Positions 27,779 to 37,507 are shown, counted from the stretch's first letter. The stretch: DNA of 64,000 bases from Chitinophagales bacterium (GCA_026936105.1 JAIXKI010000017.1:138890-202889); one strand, 5' to 3'. The notes: generated from the letters alone by a model not told the origin. Numbers and translations are program-made.

Positions 27779-28666
27779 ATGAAAAAAATACTCTATATAT
27801 TGTCGGTGGCCACTTTGGTAACCGTCATTTATTCATGTAAGAAAAAAGAGAACCTGAATGTTTTTTCTGACTACAAAAATCTGGGGCTCGGCACTTACAT
27901 GACGCTGGATAAAAACATAAATCTGAACTTGGATTTTTCTAATCTGGCTGCTTCCACAGTCGGAATCCAGGTAACTCAGTATCCCAATGGCCAGGCTATA
28001 GATCATATTGATTTATTTGCTACCGTAAACGCTTCTTACGATACAACTCAATGGCATTTTGTTAAAACAGTTTCTTATACCGGTCCCGGCACACAGCTTA
28101 CAGTAACCGGCGCCGAGTTGGCAACAGCCCTGGGAGTCAGTATCGGATCATTGCAACCGGGAACTTCTTACACTTTTTACACCCGGATCATCACCAAGGA
28201 AGGTTATAGTTTCGATGTGAACACTACCGGCGATAATGGCGGTGGCGGACTGGTAACCGGAGCATATTATAATTCTGTATTTTCCTTTACCGCCTATATT
28301 GTATGTCCCTTTACCGGAAATATGACGGGTACTTACGAAGTGTTAAGAGATGACTGGGAAGACTGGTCGCCCGGAGACCTGGTACAGGTTACTGATGGTC
28401 CCGGCGCCAACCAGATTAATTTAAGCCAGGTATATCCGAATACTGCATATGGTACGGTCATCAATCCCCTGATAGTAAACATTGATCCCGCAACCGGTAC
28501 GGCAAAAATCCCGGCAACTTTATTCGGACAATATAGTAATGCATATACAGCCGAGGGCGCCGGAGATGGTGATGTAGCAGGTTATGTATTCTCCTGCACC
28601 GGTTACATTACCCTGAACATTAATATAGACGGCGACCCGTATAGACTGATTTTACAGAAACAATAA
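27779..28666 (+). CDS. Lipoprotein in SusE position, unknown function
   Basis: A 295-residue protein starting MKKILYILSVATLVTVIYSC, a lipoprotein signal with Cys20, followed by charged KKKE. The mature part is beta-rich with a fibronectin-like stretch (LQPGTSYTFYTRIITKEGY) and a glycine-rich turn. It starts 14 bases after the SusD gene and ends before a good terminator, so it is the last gene of a three-gene operon. By position it resembles SusE/F-like surface-binding lipoproteins, but no close family was recognised. Confidence 0.75.
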   Translation: MKKILYILSVATLVTVIYSCKKKENLNVFSDYKNLGLGTYMTLDKNINLNLDFSNLAASTVGIQVTQYPNGQAIDHIDLFATVNASYDTTQWHFVKTVSYTGPGTQLTVTGAELATALGVSIGSLQPGTSYTFYTRIITKEGYSFDVNTTGDNGGGGLVTGAYYNSVFSFTAYIVCPFTGNMTGTYEVLRDDWEDWSPGDLVQVTDGPGANQINLSQVYPNTAYGTVINPLIVNIDPATGTAKIPATLFGQYSNAYTAEGAGDGDVAGYVFSCTGYITLNINIDGDPYRLILQKQ

Positions 28667-28685
28667 TCAAAAAACTACTTTGCTT

Positions 28686-28721
28686 AAAAATCCCGCTGCT
28701 GAAAAGAGCGGGATTTTTTTT
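28686..28721 (+). terminator. Terminator of the SusCD operon
   Basis: Stem AAAAATCCCGCT / AGCGGGATTTTT with a 9-base loop, followed by a T run, 20 bases after the last stop codon. Confidence 0.85.
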
Positions 28722-28936
28722 GAATGCCTGCGTCATCCACATTTGTTTACTTCTGTGGTTTATTTCAATACTTCGGAATAAATTAAATGCTGCAATTCAA
28801 ATCCGTTGTATGATTAGAACAGCAAAATAATTTATTGAAAATAATTTCAGGATAATAGCCTTTAAAGTTCCCGGAAGTGTGTCTCGCTCCTGTTTTTTCG
28901 GCTTTGTAATCAAATCCTTTTTTGGAGCAAGAATGG

Positions 28937-28967
28937 AAAAAAATCCCCCCGATAAAGATCAGGGGGA
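28937..28967 (-). terminator. Candidate terminator for the dcw/ftsZ transcript
   Basis: On the minus strand, CCCCC and GGGGG arms flank an 11-base loop and are followed by a run of seven T. It lies about 130 bases beyond the ftsZ stop. Confidence 0.6.
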
Positions 28968-28978
28968 ACAACTAAAAA

Positions 28979-29082
28979 CACTAGCTAATTGCAAGTGCCT
29001 ACCCTATGCCCCGGGCGGACGGGGCTTCATTGGAACGAACTGTCTTTGACACAGGCAGGCCGGTACTATGATCGCCTGTCTG
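28979..29082. other. Multi-hairpin stretch behind ftsZ, possible structured RNA
   Basis: Three hairpins in 104 bases: CACTAGC/GCAAGTG (28979-28997, one A-A mismatch), GCCCCG/CGGGGC (29008-29025, perfect, loop GGCGGA) and CAGGCAGGC/GCCTGTCTG (29052-29082). The last pairs fully only on the plus strand, where the odd pair is G-U; on the minus strand it is C-A. Could be a 3' untranslated structure of ftsZ or a small RNA; no family assigned. The rest of the 28722-29094 gap holds nothing recognisable. Confidence 0.35.
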
Positions 29083-29094
29083 CATCATAACATT

Positions 29095-31017
29095 TTAATC
29101 GGGTTTCTTTCCATCAAGGAATGTATTGATCGTGCTGATCTGTGACTGATTATTGGAATCAGTTTTCACTTCATAATTGCTGTAAAAATTTTCCGCAGCA
29201 GAACTGTTGGTGTACAATTCCATATTGCGGCGGATATAAGCCGGCACAGTTTCAAACTCATTATTGGGGTCAGCCGCATTCACGTTGAACGATAAGTTGC
29301 GCAGCTTTTGTAATCGTTCTGCCGCCCTACGTTTTTGTTCTTCCGCTTCGTCCCGCAAAGCGGGATCCTCAACATCAGGAAACAAAGGTTCCCGATCATT
29401 ATCGGGATGAGCCTGATAAGCCAACGGCAGATCCGCCGCAGGAATGTCATCTCGTTCTACAATCTGCATCTGAAGATTGAGGAGTTCCTCTTCCTCAGGT
29501 TTTGCATTTTGCGAAGAGACCGGTTCTTCGGCAGAAGGCTTTGAGGTGGAAACCTCTGCTTTTGTTTCTGCGTAGATATTAGATGGCCTTGCAAGGTAGC
29601 CTCCCGATGCTGCAGACAGCGGGGCGGCACTATCTTTTGCCATTACTTTTTCTTCCTGTTTTTTAAAGGGAGTTACGGATGGTGTTTGTGCAGACGAATT
29701 TACTGCCTCTTCTTTCTTCTCCATCCACAATTTGTTCACCGTAGTTGCCCCTGTGTTTTCTACGATTTTTTCTGCAGGCTTTGGAGTTTCCATATCCAGT
29801 TCCCAATGTATAACCGGACTTTTTTCTTCCGGAAGGATCATATCATTCATCGTTGGCATGGGTGAATTGATATCAGTATCTTCTTCCACCAGTTTTGGCG
29901 TCAACGGGTTTTCTTTTTGTTCCTGTTTTATTGCAACAGGCGTTTCTTCTTTCGCCGGCTCTTTAGTTTTTTCAGTTTCTTTCTGGCCCAATACCATAAT
30001 GATCTTCTCTTCTTTTTTTTCCTTTTTCAGATTCTTTTTGTCAAAAGGATCTTTATGCTGGAATCCTGTTGCAATCAATGTAATGCCTAACTGATCACCA
30101 AGAGTGCTGTCATATCCCAATCCAAGAATCACATCAGTATTCTCCCCGGTTTGTGACAACAGATGGTTTTGTATCACTTCCACTTCATCCATGGTGAATT
30201 CATGTTCCCCTTCAGCAGAATTGATATTAATAAGAATCCATTTTGCACCCTGAATATCGTTGTCATTAAGCAACGGAGAGTTCAATGCTTCTTCGATTGC
30301 TCTTTGTGCACGGTTCTCACCCGATGCGGATGCACTTCCCAGAATAGCCACACCGCCATTGCGCATTACGGTGCATACATCTGCAAAGTCCACATTGATC
30401 TGCCCGGTACTGTTAATGACATCCGTAATACATTTTGCTGCCGTTGCCAGCACATTATCTGCTTTTGCAAATGCCTCACGCATTTTTAAATTTCCAAACT
30501 GATGCCTCAGTTTATCATTGCTGATGATGAGTATCGTATCCACATATTGCTTCATTGTCTTGATCCCCTCTTCCGCTTGTTGCTGGCGCTTTTTCCCTTC
30601 ATAGGTAAAAGGAGTGGTCACAATACCCACTGTCAGTATGCCCAGGTCTTTACAGATCTTTGCAATAATGGGCGCTCCGCCTGTGCCGGTACCACCCCCC
30701 ATGCCTACTGTAATAAACGCCATCTTGGTATTCACTTCAAGAATACGCTTAATCTCTTCAAGAGATTCTTCAGTAGCCTGTCGGCCGATCTCAGGATTGG
30801 CGCCGGCGCCTAATCCCTGTGTGAGATGAGGCCCGAGTTGTACACGGTTGGGTATATGACTGTTGGCTAAAGCCTGTGCATCTGTATTACAAATAATAAA
30901 GTTCACCCCTTCAATTCCCTGGTTGAACATAAAGTTCACGGCGTTTCCGCCGCCGCCGCCTACACCAATCACTTTGATGATAGATGATTTTTCTTTCGGC
31001 AGATCAAAATGTATCAT
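29095..31017 (-). CDS. ftsZ: Cell division GTPase FtsZ with long C-terminal extension
   Basis: Tubulin-like GTPase that forms the Z-ring. GTPase core about 10-325, with the tubulin signature GGGTGTGGAP at 107-116 and NTDAQAL near 44. Beyond it lies a 260-residue linker rich in Glu, Lys and Pro. At 591-597 VPAYIRR matches the conserved C-terminal peptide that binds FtsA (E. coli IPAFLRK). Here it is followed by 43 more residues ending FLDGKKPD rather than lying at the end. At 640 residues it is much longer than E. coli FtsZ (383), though long forms are usual in Bacteroidota. Last gene of the dcw cluster, 92 bases after ftsA. Confidence 0.97.
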   Translation of the reverse strand: MIHFDLPKEKSSIIKVIGVGGGGGNAVNFMFNQGIEGVNFIICNTDAQALANSHIPNRVQLGPHLTQGLGAGANPEIGRQATEESLEEIKRILEVNTKMAFITVGMGGGTGTGGAPIIAKICKDLGILTVGIVTTPFTYEGKKRQQQAEEGIKTMKQYVDTILIISNDKLRHQFGNLKMREAFAKADNVLATAAKCITDVINSTGQINVDFADVCTVMRNGGVAILGSASASGENRAQRAIEEALNSPLLNDNDIQGAKWILININSAEGEHEFTMDEVEVIQNHLLSQTGENTDVILGLGYDSTLGDQLGITLIATGFQHKDPFDKKNLKKEKKEEKIIMVLGQKETEKTKEPAKEETPVAIKQEQKENPLTPKLVEEDTDINSPMPTMNDMILPEEKSPVIHWELDMETPKPAEKIVENTGATTVNKLWMEKKEEAVNSSAQTPSVTPFKKQEEKVMAKDSAAPLSAASGGYLARPSNIYAETKAEVSTSKPSAEEPVSSQNAKPEEEELLNLQMQIVERDDIPAADLPLAYQAHPDNDREPLFPDVEDPALRDEAEEQKRRAAERLQKLRNLSFNVNAADPNNEFETVPAYIRRNMELYTNSSAAENFYSNYEVKTDSNNQSQISTINTFLDGKKPD

Positions 31018-31109
31018 AATGTTTGGTTTTTAAAATGATTAGCGTTTTTCAATATGAAATTCAAAAGTCAAAAGTTTGTATTTTGATACAATTTTTTTCC
31101 TCTCTGTTT

Positions 31110-32486
31110 TTATAAGTGCTTGTCTTCTTCCTCCTTGAACAGATCAATAAGGCCATCCTTAAATTTGCTCCAGAAATTCTGAAGGCCTTTTCTGTTGCCT
31201 ACTTCCTTTTCGCTTACGGCGCCATCATCTTCATCTTGCAGTACCGGTTCTCCTTCCGTTCTCTTCAATCCCTCAGGCACTTCCACTTTTCTGAACTCTC
31301 TTTCAAATTGTTTACGGTTATGTTCATAGTCATCGTATCCTTTCAAAATAAGTCCGATGCAGGTGGAATATGTCGGTTTCGCCAACTCATCAATATGCCC
31401 TGCAGCCAAATGCTCGGTCGGTAAACCAATTCTTGCAGGCAACCCGGTTACATATTCCGTAAGCTGTATCAGGTGCCTCAACTGAGATCCGCCGCCGGTG
31501 AGCACCACTCCACCATTCAATGCTTTGTTATCAAGACCCACCTGCTTCAGATGGTAGGTTACAAAATCAAGTATCTCACTCATCCTTGCCTGCACGATAT
31601 TGGCAAGATTCTTAACACTGATTTCTTTGGCCGGCATTCCTCTTAATCCCGGAATGGTGATATATGCATTTGATTTAGCTTCGTTGGCCAGAGCGCTTCC
31701 AAACTGAACTTTCATGGCCTCAGCCTGAGTTCTCAATACACCTAACCCTGTTTTAATATCATTGGTGATGTTTTCTCCTGCAAAAGGAATAACAGCCGTA
31801 TGTTTCAAAATACCTTCATAAAAGATGGCAAGGTCAGTGGTGCCTCCGCCGATATCAACGATGGCTACACCTGATTCAAGATCTTCCTGGCCCATTACTG
31901 CAGAAGAAGATGCCAATGGCTGCAATACCAGGTCTTTGGTTACCAGGTCCGCTTTCCCCACACTGCGGTTAATATTTTTTATAGCGTTTCTGTCGCCGGT
32001 GATGATATGAAAGTTGGCGCCCACCTTCACTCCGCCAAACCCAATGGGGTTGGCTATGTTCTGGAAATTATCCACCGTGAATTCCTGAGCGATCACATCA
32101 ATGATCTGATCGCCTGCAGGTATATAGGTCTTATACTGATCCTGAATGAGCTGATCAATTTCTTTTTGCGTTATTTCTTCTTCTGTATTCTGACGTACGA
32201 TATCACCTCTTGTCTGCAAACTTTTTATATGATGTCCGGCCACACCCACATACACTTCTCTTATTTTCAGTTCCGGATTTGAAGCAAGGCATTCATTCAA
32301 TGCTGTTTTGATGGCTTTGATAGTTTCATCTATGTTAAGTACCTGGCCGTGCTTCACGCCATTGCTGTTGGCCCGGCCAAAGCCAAGGATCTCTAATTTG
32401 TTGAACTCATTTTTTCTTCCTGCAATGACGGCAATCTTGGTGGTTCCTATGTCAAGGCCGACGATAATGGGTTGTTCGCTGTTCAT
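31110..32486 (-). CDS. ftsA: Cell division protein FtsA
   Basis: Actin-like ATPase tethering FtsZ to the membrane. Phosphate-1 motif VGLDIGTTKIAVIAG near the N terminus, a 1C subdomain in the FtsA position (REVYVGVAGHHIKSL), phosphate-2 VAIVDIGGGTTDLAIF and adenosine motif GGVVLTGGGSQL. At 458 residues it is slightly longer than E. coli FtsA. The C terminus LQNFWSKFKDGLIDLFKEE is an amphipathic membrane-targeting helix. Between ftsQ and ftsZ, as in most dcw clusters. Confidence 0.97.
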   Translation of the reverse strand: MNSEQPIIVGLDIGTTKIAVIAGRKNEFNKLEILGFGRANSNGVKHGQVLNIDETIKAIKTALNECLASNPELKIREVYVGVAGHHIKSLQTRGDIVRQNTEEEITQKEIDQLIQDQYKTYIPAGDQIIDVIAQEFTVDNFQNIANPIGFGGVKVGANFHIITGDRNAIKNINRSVGKADLVTKDLVLQPLASSSAVMGQEDLESGVAIVDIGGGTTDLAIFYEGILKHTAVIPFAGENITNDIKTGLGVLRTQAEAMKVQFGSALANEAKSNAYITIPGLRGMPAKEISVKNLANIVQARMSEILDFVTYHLKQVGLDNKALNGGVVLTGGGSQLRHLIQLTEYVTGLPARIGLPTEHLAAGHIDELAKPTYSTCIGLILKGYDDYEHNRKQFEREFRKVEVPEGLKRTEGEPVLQDEDDGAVSEKEVGNRKGLQNFWSKFKDGLIDLFKEEEDKHL

Positions 32487-32535
32487 AGTATGTTGTTTTT
32501 AGTTGTTTACAAGAACAAGTTTGATAAAATATTTT

Positions 32536-33576
32536 TTAGTCTTTTTCAGGCATCACTGCCCTGGGCTTCTTCAGTTTCTCATCGTATCCGGATTTTAAAG
32601 TAGTTTTCACAGGAACCAGTTTGGTTATCTTTTCTTTTTTTGTGTTACTTACCGGCTTTGTGTCTTCCGGTTCATCTTTCGTCATCAAAGGCCTCTCGAT
32701 GACTGCATCTGTAGTAAATATGGTGTCACTATGCATTTGCTGTGCTTTCTGCATCAGTTTCTCCACATTCTTTCTCAGCTGAACCGAATCCACTTTCGTC
32801 ATGGGTTTCCCTTTGACAGCTACTACCTGCCGGGCAAACTGCACGTCTATCGTGGCATATTTATTAAAGCCGGTCTTGCTCAGCACTTCTTTATAAAAAG
32901 TCATCAGCCTTCCGAACTTGGCTTCGATATCACTTCCATCTCCCAATTCCACAATGTGGTTGCCCACCACAGGTATCATTTCAAATTTCTGCCCGTCATT
33001 AATGTTGATCTGCGCCACCTGCGACATCCAGAATGAATTATTCAAAATAAATTCTGCGATATCCCTTACCTGGCTGAGCAGTGCACTGTCTTTTTGTTTT
33101 GAGATCTTCTCCGGGTATCCGGTGAACACAGGAACTTTTGCTATTGCCAGATCCGACAGAGGCAGCTTCTTTAAAAAATTATCCACGTAAAAAGATCTGT
33201 TATCGGTACTGAATACCCTGGCTATGGGATCTCTTTCATCAACTGCTACATGCAACACATTTTTATTATCGAAATAGAGCTGTGCATTTTCGATCCAGAC
33301 ATTCTTTTCAAGTGAAGCTTCCAGCAGGTGAAGATCCACTTTTGACAATGACCTTCCGGTTATCTTTCCATGTGTGGTGGCATTCATCAACTGCAGCAGA
33401 TCACTTTTCTGTATAAAAGATCTTCCGGTATTCGCCCTGACAGATATATCAATATCCTTGCAGATATCCTTATTCTTCTTACCAATGGCTGCAACCAGCA
33501 AAGTCAGTAACCCTCCGCCAATCACCAGCCAAATGCCGGCAAACAAAACTTTCCGTATCGTTTTTTTAGTATCCAA
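32536..33576 (-). CDS. ftsQ: Cell division protein FtsQ
   Basis: Bitopic divisome protein of 346 residues: short cytoplasmic tail, one transmembrane segment (about 10-32, VLFAGIWLVIGGGLLTLLVAA), then a POTRA-like and beta domain (LSKVDLHLLEASLEKNVWIENAQLYF, with VDERDPIARVF). Sequence conservation is low in this family, so position between murC and ftsA carries weight. The frame opens with TTG at 33576, overlapping the end of murC by 11 bases. No ATG occurs before residue 60, so TTG is the likely start, coupled to murC translation. The C-terminal 60 residues are Lys-rich. Confidence 0.88.
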   Translation of the reverse strand: MDTKKTIRKVLFAGIWLVIGGGLLTLLVAAIGKKNKDICKDIDISVRANTGRSFIQKSDLLQLMNATTHGKITGRSLSKVDLHLLEASLEKNVWIENAQLYFDNKNVLHVAVDERDPIARVFSTDNRSFYVDNFLKKLPLSDLAIAKVPVFTGYPEKISKQKDSALLSQVRDIAEFILNNSFWMSQVAQININDGQKFEMIPVVGNHIVELGDGSDIEAKFGRLMTFYKEVLSKTGFNKYATIDVQFARQVVAVKGKPMTKVDSVQLRKNVEKLMQKAQQMHSDTIFTTDAVIERPLMTKDEPEDTKPVSNTKKEKITKLVPVKTTLKSGYDEKLKKPRAVMPEKD

Positions 33577-34978
33577 GATTCTTTTCGATTATCTCTTTTA
33601 TCGGCTGCACCAATCTGTCTATATCGCCTGCTCCGGATGTGATTAAAACTTTTTTTCCCGGAAACTCCGAAATTTGATCAACCCATTTTATCAACTCTTC
33701 CTTGCTCATCACCCGCTTTTTCTCTTTTTTCATTCTATTCAGGATCATCCGGCTATCCACCCCTTCTATCGGCAGTTCTCTTGCAGGATAGACAGGAAGA
33801 AGGATCACTTCATCGGCTTCATCAAGCACTTCAGCAAAACCATCGGCCAGATCCCTTGTCCTTGTGTACAAATGCGGCTGAAAAATTATCGTGCATTTCC
33901 GATCGCTGAACAATGATTTGGCTCCATGAATGAGCGCTCTTAATTCTTCCGGATGATGAGCATAGTCGTCAATAAAAACAATGCTCTCACTCCTGACGAT
34001 ATACTCAAACCTTCTCTTTACACCTTTAAAAGAACTGACTGCTTTTTTTATTTTGTCATCTTCAATTCCCAAATAGTTTGCTACCGTTATCGCTGCCACT
34101 GAGTTTTCCACATTATGAAGTCCCCCAATATGCAATTCCAGTTCACTGATCACTTTCCCGTTGATCACTACATCAAAAAAATAACTGCCATCCTTCATCC
34201 GGATATTCCTGGCATACGCATTGGCTTTTTCGCTCTGCAAACTATAAGTCAGGTGTTTTGGCTGCCTCAGATCCTTTTCTCTTTTTAATCCCGACTTTGT
34301 CAGCAATAAGCCTCCCGGTTTCAAGCTTCGGCTGAATTCTACGAACGCACTTTCCATTGCTTCTGCCGTGCCATAGATATCCAGATGATCGGCATCCATT
34401 GCCGTGATCACTACGATATCGGGGCTTAATTTCAAAAAACTTCTATCGTATTCATCTGCTTCCACCACGCAGGTGTTATTTCCCGCACTTTCTTTTTTCC
34501 CTGCTGATCCCGGCAACCAGAAATTTGTTCCATAGTTCACTGAGATCCCCCCGAGAAAAGCGGTACATCCATAACCGCTGTCGCGAAGCAAATGGGCGAT
34601 CATGGTGGTGATAGTTGTCTTACCATGCGTTCCCGAAACACAGATATTAAAAGAACTTTGAGTGATCATCTGCAGCACTTCACTCCTCTTTACCACTTTG
34701 TACCCGTTTTGCTGATAATATACCAGCTCTTTATGATCCTTTGGGACTGCCGGCGTGTACACCACCAGTTGTACATCCTTAGGAATCGCATCCACTTCTT
34801 CTTTGTAATGAACTTCCATTCCGCTCTGCTGTAATTCCTGTGTCAGCACCGATTTTGTTCTGTCGTACCCGGATACTTTCACTCCTTTGGAATGGAAGTA
34901 TCTTGCCAGTGCGCTCATACCTATCCCACCGATCCCGATAAAATAAACCGACCTGATCTTATTAATTTCATCGCTCAT
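33566..34978 (-). CDS. murC: UDP-N-acetylmuramate--L-alanine ligase MurC
   Basis: Adds L-alanine to UDP-MurNAc, the first peptide step of peptidoglycan synthesis. N-terminal Rossmann motif VYFIGIGGIGMSALARYF, ATP-binding CVSGTHGKTTITTMIAHLL near 112-130, YAHHPEELRA typical of MurC, and the C-terminal HLYTRTRDL. 470 residues, usual length. In the dcw cluster it follows murG and overlaps ftsQ. Confidence 0.97.
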   Translation of the reverse strand: MSDEINKIRSVYFIGIGGIGMSALARYFHSKGVKVSGYDRTKSVLTQELQQSGMEVHYKEEVDAIPKDVQLVVYTPAVPKDHKELVYYQQNGYKVVKRSEVLQMITQSSFNICVSGTHGKTTITTMIAHLLRDSGYGCTAFLGGISVNYGTNFWLPGSAGKKESAGNNTCVVEADEYDRSFLKLSPDIVVITAMDADHLDIYGTAEAMESAFVEFSRSLKPGGLLLTKSGLKREKDLRQPKHLTYSLQSEKANAYARNIRMKDGSYFFDVVINGKVISELELHIGGLHNVENSVAAITVANYLGIEDDKIKKAVSSFKGVKRRFEYIVRSESIVFIDDYAHHPEELRALIHGAKSLFSDRKCTIIFQPHLYTRTRDLADGFAEVLDEADEVILLPVYPARELPIEGVDSRMILNRMKKEKKRVMSKEELIKWVDQISEFPGKKVLITSGAGDIDRLVQPIKEIIEKNLGY

Positions 34979-35069
34979 CTTTCAGTTTTCAATTCACATC
35001 TTTCTTTCCCCCCGAAGGGGGTATTCATAAGGACAGTATTGTTTGGACCTTCTTCTGCCTTTTTCCTTT

Positions 35070-36218
35070 TCAGGGAACCAGGTTTTTAAAAATCTCTTCC
35101 GATATTTTTTTATCTGCATCAGTTATTGCCAATGCAGCAATATTTCTTTTCAATTCATTTTGCCGGTTCTCATCTTTTGAAAGATCAATGATCAACGGGA
35201 TCAGTTTTTCATTTGCTTCATTGTTCTTCACCATGAGCGCTGCTTTTTTATTTACCAACTGCATTGCATTCACGGTCTGATGATCTTCGGCTGCAAAAGG
35301 ATAGGGTACGAATACCACCGGCTTTTTTACAACACACAACTCTGCAACGGTCATGGCGCCGGAACGGGATACCACGATATCTGCCGCCGCATACGCATAT
35401 TCCATTTGTGTGATAAAATCATTCACCCAAACACCGCTCTTACCTTTGATCCGGTCCCTGGCCTGATCTATGTACAGCTTGCCTGTCTGCCAGATCAGTT
35501 GTAAATCCGCATTCAGCAGATCGTCGAGGCCTTTGTCAACAACTTCATTGATCACCTTTGCACCCAGGCTTCCTCCGAAGACAAGGACTGTTTTCTTTCT
35601 CTCATCAAGCGAAAAAAACTTTATTCCTTCGCTTTTTGTTACAGTTGACTGAGAGATCGAAGTGCGGACCGGATTGCCGCTTATCCTGATCTTCTCTTTG
35701 GGAAAGAATTTCTCCATTCCATCGGTTGCCACAAAAACTCCGGTCGCTTTTTTCCCCAATAAAATATTCGACTTCCCCGCAAAAGAATTCGACTCATGAA
35801 TGAAAGTCGGAATACCTTTTGACTGAGCCACTCTCAACACAGGGAAGCTTGAATATCCACCAACCCCGATCACTGCATCGGGTCTGAATGTTTTCAGGAT
35901 CTTACGAACCTGGAAAAAGCTTTTCACCAGTTTAAATGGAAGCCCGGCATTTTTTATCAAAGAACTACGATTGAACCCTGCTATATTGATCCCTTTTATT
36001 TTATATCCTGCCTGCGGCACTTTTTCCATCTCCATTTTCCCTTTCGCCCCTACAAACAATATTTCCGTATCAGGCTTTTCTCTTTTCAACGCATTTGCGA
36101 TGGCAATGGCAGGAAAAATATGACCTCCTGTTCCACCGCCGGCGATTATGATCTTAAACCGCTTTTCTTTTTCAGGAGAAGGGCCCGGTATATTGCTATC
36201 GCTCGTTTTTTCATTCAT
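35070..36218 (-). CDS. murG: UDP-GlcNAc:lipid I transferase MurG
   Basis: Makes lipid II from lipid I on the inner face of the membrane. IIIAGGGTGGHIFPAIAIANAL is the first glycine-rich loop; VFGGSLGAKVINEVV and SRSGAMTVAELCVVKKPVVFVPYP are the sugar-nucleotide region. The open frame extends to 36320, but that would overlap ftsW by 91 bases and add 34 non-conserved residues. The ATG at 36216-36218 gives 382 residues and an 11-base gap to ftsW. Confidence 0.95.
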   Translation of the reverse strand: MNEKTSDSNIPGPSPEKEKRFKIIIAGGGTGGHIFPAIAIANALKREKPDTEILFVGAKGKMEMEKVPQAGYKIKGINIAGFNRSSLIKNAGLPFKLVKSFFQVRKILKTFRPDAVIGVGGYSSFPVLRVAQSKGIPTFIHESNSFAGKSNILLGKKATGVFVATDGMEKFFPKEKIRISGNPVRTSISQSTVTKSEGIKFFSLDERKKTVLVFGGSLGAKVINEVVDKGLDDLLNADLQLIWQTGKLYIDQARDRIKGKSGVWVNDFITQMEYAYAAADIVVSRSGAMTVAELCVVKKPVVFVPYPFAAEDHQTVNAMQLVNKKAALMVKNNEANEKLIPLIIDLSKDENRQNELKRNIAALAITDADKKISEEIFKNLVP

Positions 36219-36229
36219 TACGGGTTCAT

Positions 36230-37507
36230 TTAAAGAACTTTTGTTTCTTCCGCTGTCTTCAAAGAATTTTCCTGTTCCACATTCCTGGCTACACTTAAAA
36301 TAATTCCTATAGCAAAACAAGTGAACAAAAAACTGGAACCTCCCATACTAACCAACGGTAAGGTCACTCCTGTTACCGGAAACAAATTCACGGTGACCGC
36401 CATATTGATCATCGCCTGAAGAGCCAGCGTAAAACTTAATCCCAAAGCCAGGAATGCGCCGAATGCATAAGGACATCTCTTGAATATCCTGATGCAGCGA
36501 TAAAGAAAAACGAGGTAAATAAACAGAATGAATACACCGCCCGCCAGTCCATACTCCTCAATGATGATAGCAAAAATAAAATCATTATACGCCTGAGGTA
36601 AATAATCTCTCGTCGTGCTGTTGCCGGGGCCGACACCAAAAATTCCGCCTTTGGCGATGGCGATCTTTGCCTGGTTTACCTGGTACGAATCGTCATTGTC
36701 AGCCTCCTTTGTATCGTAAATAAAGCTTTCCACTCTGCCGATCCACGTGTCTACACGGGCAAACAAACCTGTGGATGCTTTTTTTGTTATAGCTGCATCA
36801 TCGTTTCCGGACCTGTGCTGTACTACCGCAGCCATTATCAGAAATAATACGGGTATCATTGCCAGGCCGATGGTAACAAGAATATGTTTTACCCTGGCAC
36901 GGCCAATGAACATCAGCATCAGGCAACTGGCGCCAAGCAATAATGCCGTAGAAAGATTGGCAGGAGCAATCAACAGGCAAGTGATAGCAACAGGGGTCAT
37001 GACCGGTATGAATCCTTTTTTCAGATCTTTGATCACATCCTGTTTTTTACTGATCAATCTTGCCAGGTACATGAATAGTGCAAGCTTGGCCAGATCGGAA
37101 GTTTGCATGGTCATGTTGATCAGCGGAAGGCGTATCCATCTGCTTCCTTCGTTCATGCGGACTCCAAAAAACAAGGTGTATAATAAAAGAGGTATAGAAA
37201 CGATAAACAGAATCTGGGCAATTTTTGAATAGATCGTATAATTGATGCGATGTGCAAAGTAGATCACCGATATGCCGAGCACAATGAATCCGATCTGCTT
37301 GAATAAATAAATCTCGGTATTCCCTTTGTAGTTTTTATATGCCAAAGAACCCGTAGCGCTATACACGGCAAGCAAAGAAACCAACGCCAGCAATACCACC
37401 AAAGCCCAGATCACTTTATCCCCTTTGGTATGCCGGTGCAAATTCCTGTGCCACCCTTTTAAAGGATTTTGCAGAGTTTGTATATGAGTCTGTTCGATCA
37501 TTTTCAA
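36230..37507 (-). CDS. ftsW: Septal peptidoglycan polymerase FtsW
   Basis: SEDS-family glycosyltransferase/polymerase of the divisome. 425 residues with about ten membrane segments. Family marks: SRWIRLPLINMTMQTSDLAKLALFMYLARLI and, near the end, VTGVTLPLVSMGGSSFLFTCFAIGI. Its partner transpeptidase FtsI lies upstream in the cluster. Twelve bases separate it from murD. Confidence 0.96.
   Translation of the reverse strand: MKMIEQTHIQTLQNPLKGWHRNLHRHTKGDKVIWALVVLLALVSLLAVYSATGSLAYKNYKGNTEIYLFKQIGFIVLGISVIYFAHRINYTIYSKIAQILFIVSIPLLLYTLFFGVRMNEGSRWIRLPLINMTMQTSDLAKLALFMYLARLISKKQDVIKDLKKGFIPVMTPVAITCLLIAPANLSTALLLGASCLMLMFIGRARVKHILVTIGLAMIPVLFLIMAAVVQHRSGNDDAAITKKASTGLFARVDTWIGRVESFIYDTKEADNDDSYQVNQAKIAIAKGGIFGVGPGNSTTRDYLPQAYNDFIFAIIIEEYGLAGGVFILFIYLVFLYRCIRIFKRCPYAFGAFLALGLSFTLALQAMINMAVTVNLFPVTGVTLPLVSMGGSSFLFTCFAIGIILSVARNVEQENSLKTAEETKVL

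Noticed and set aside
36219-36320. N-terminal extension of MurG
   Set aside because: Would overlap ftsW by 91 bases; the residues are unlike any MurG start.
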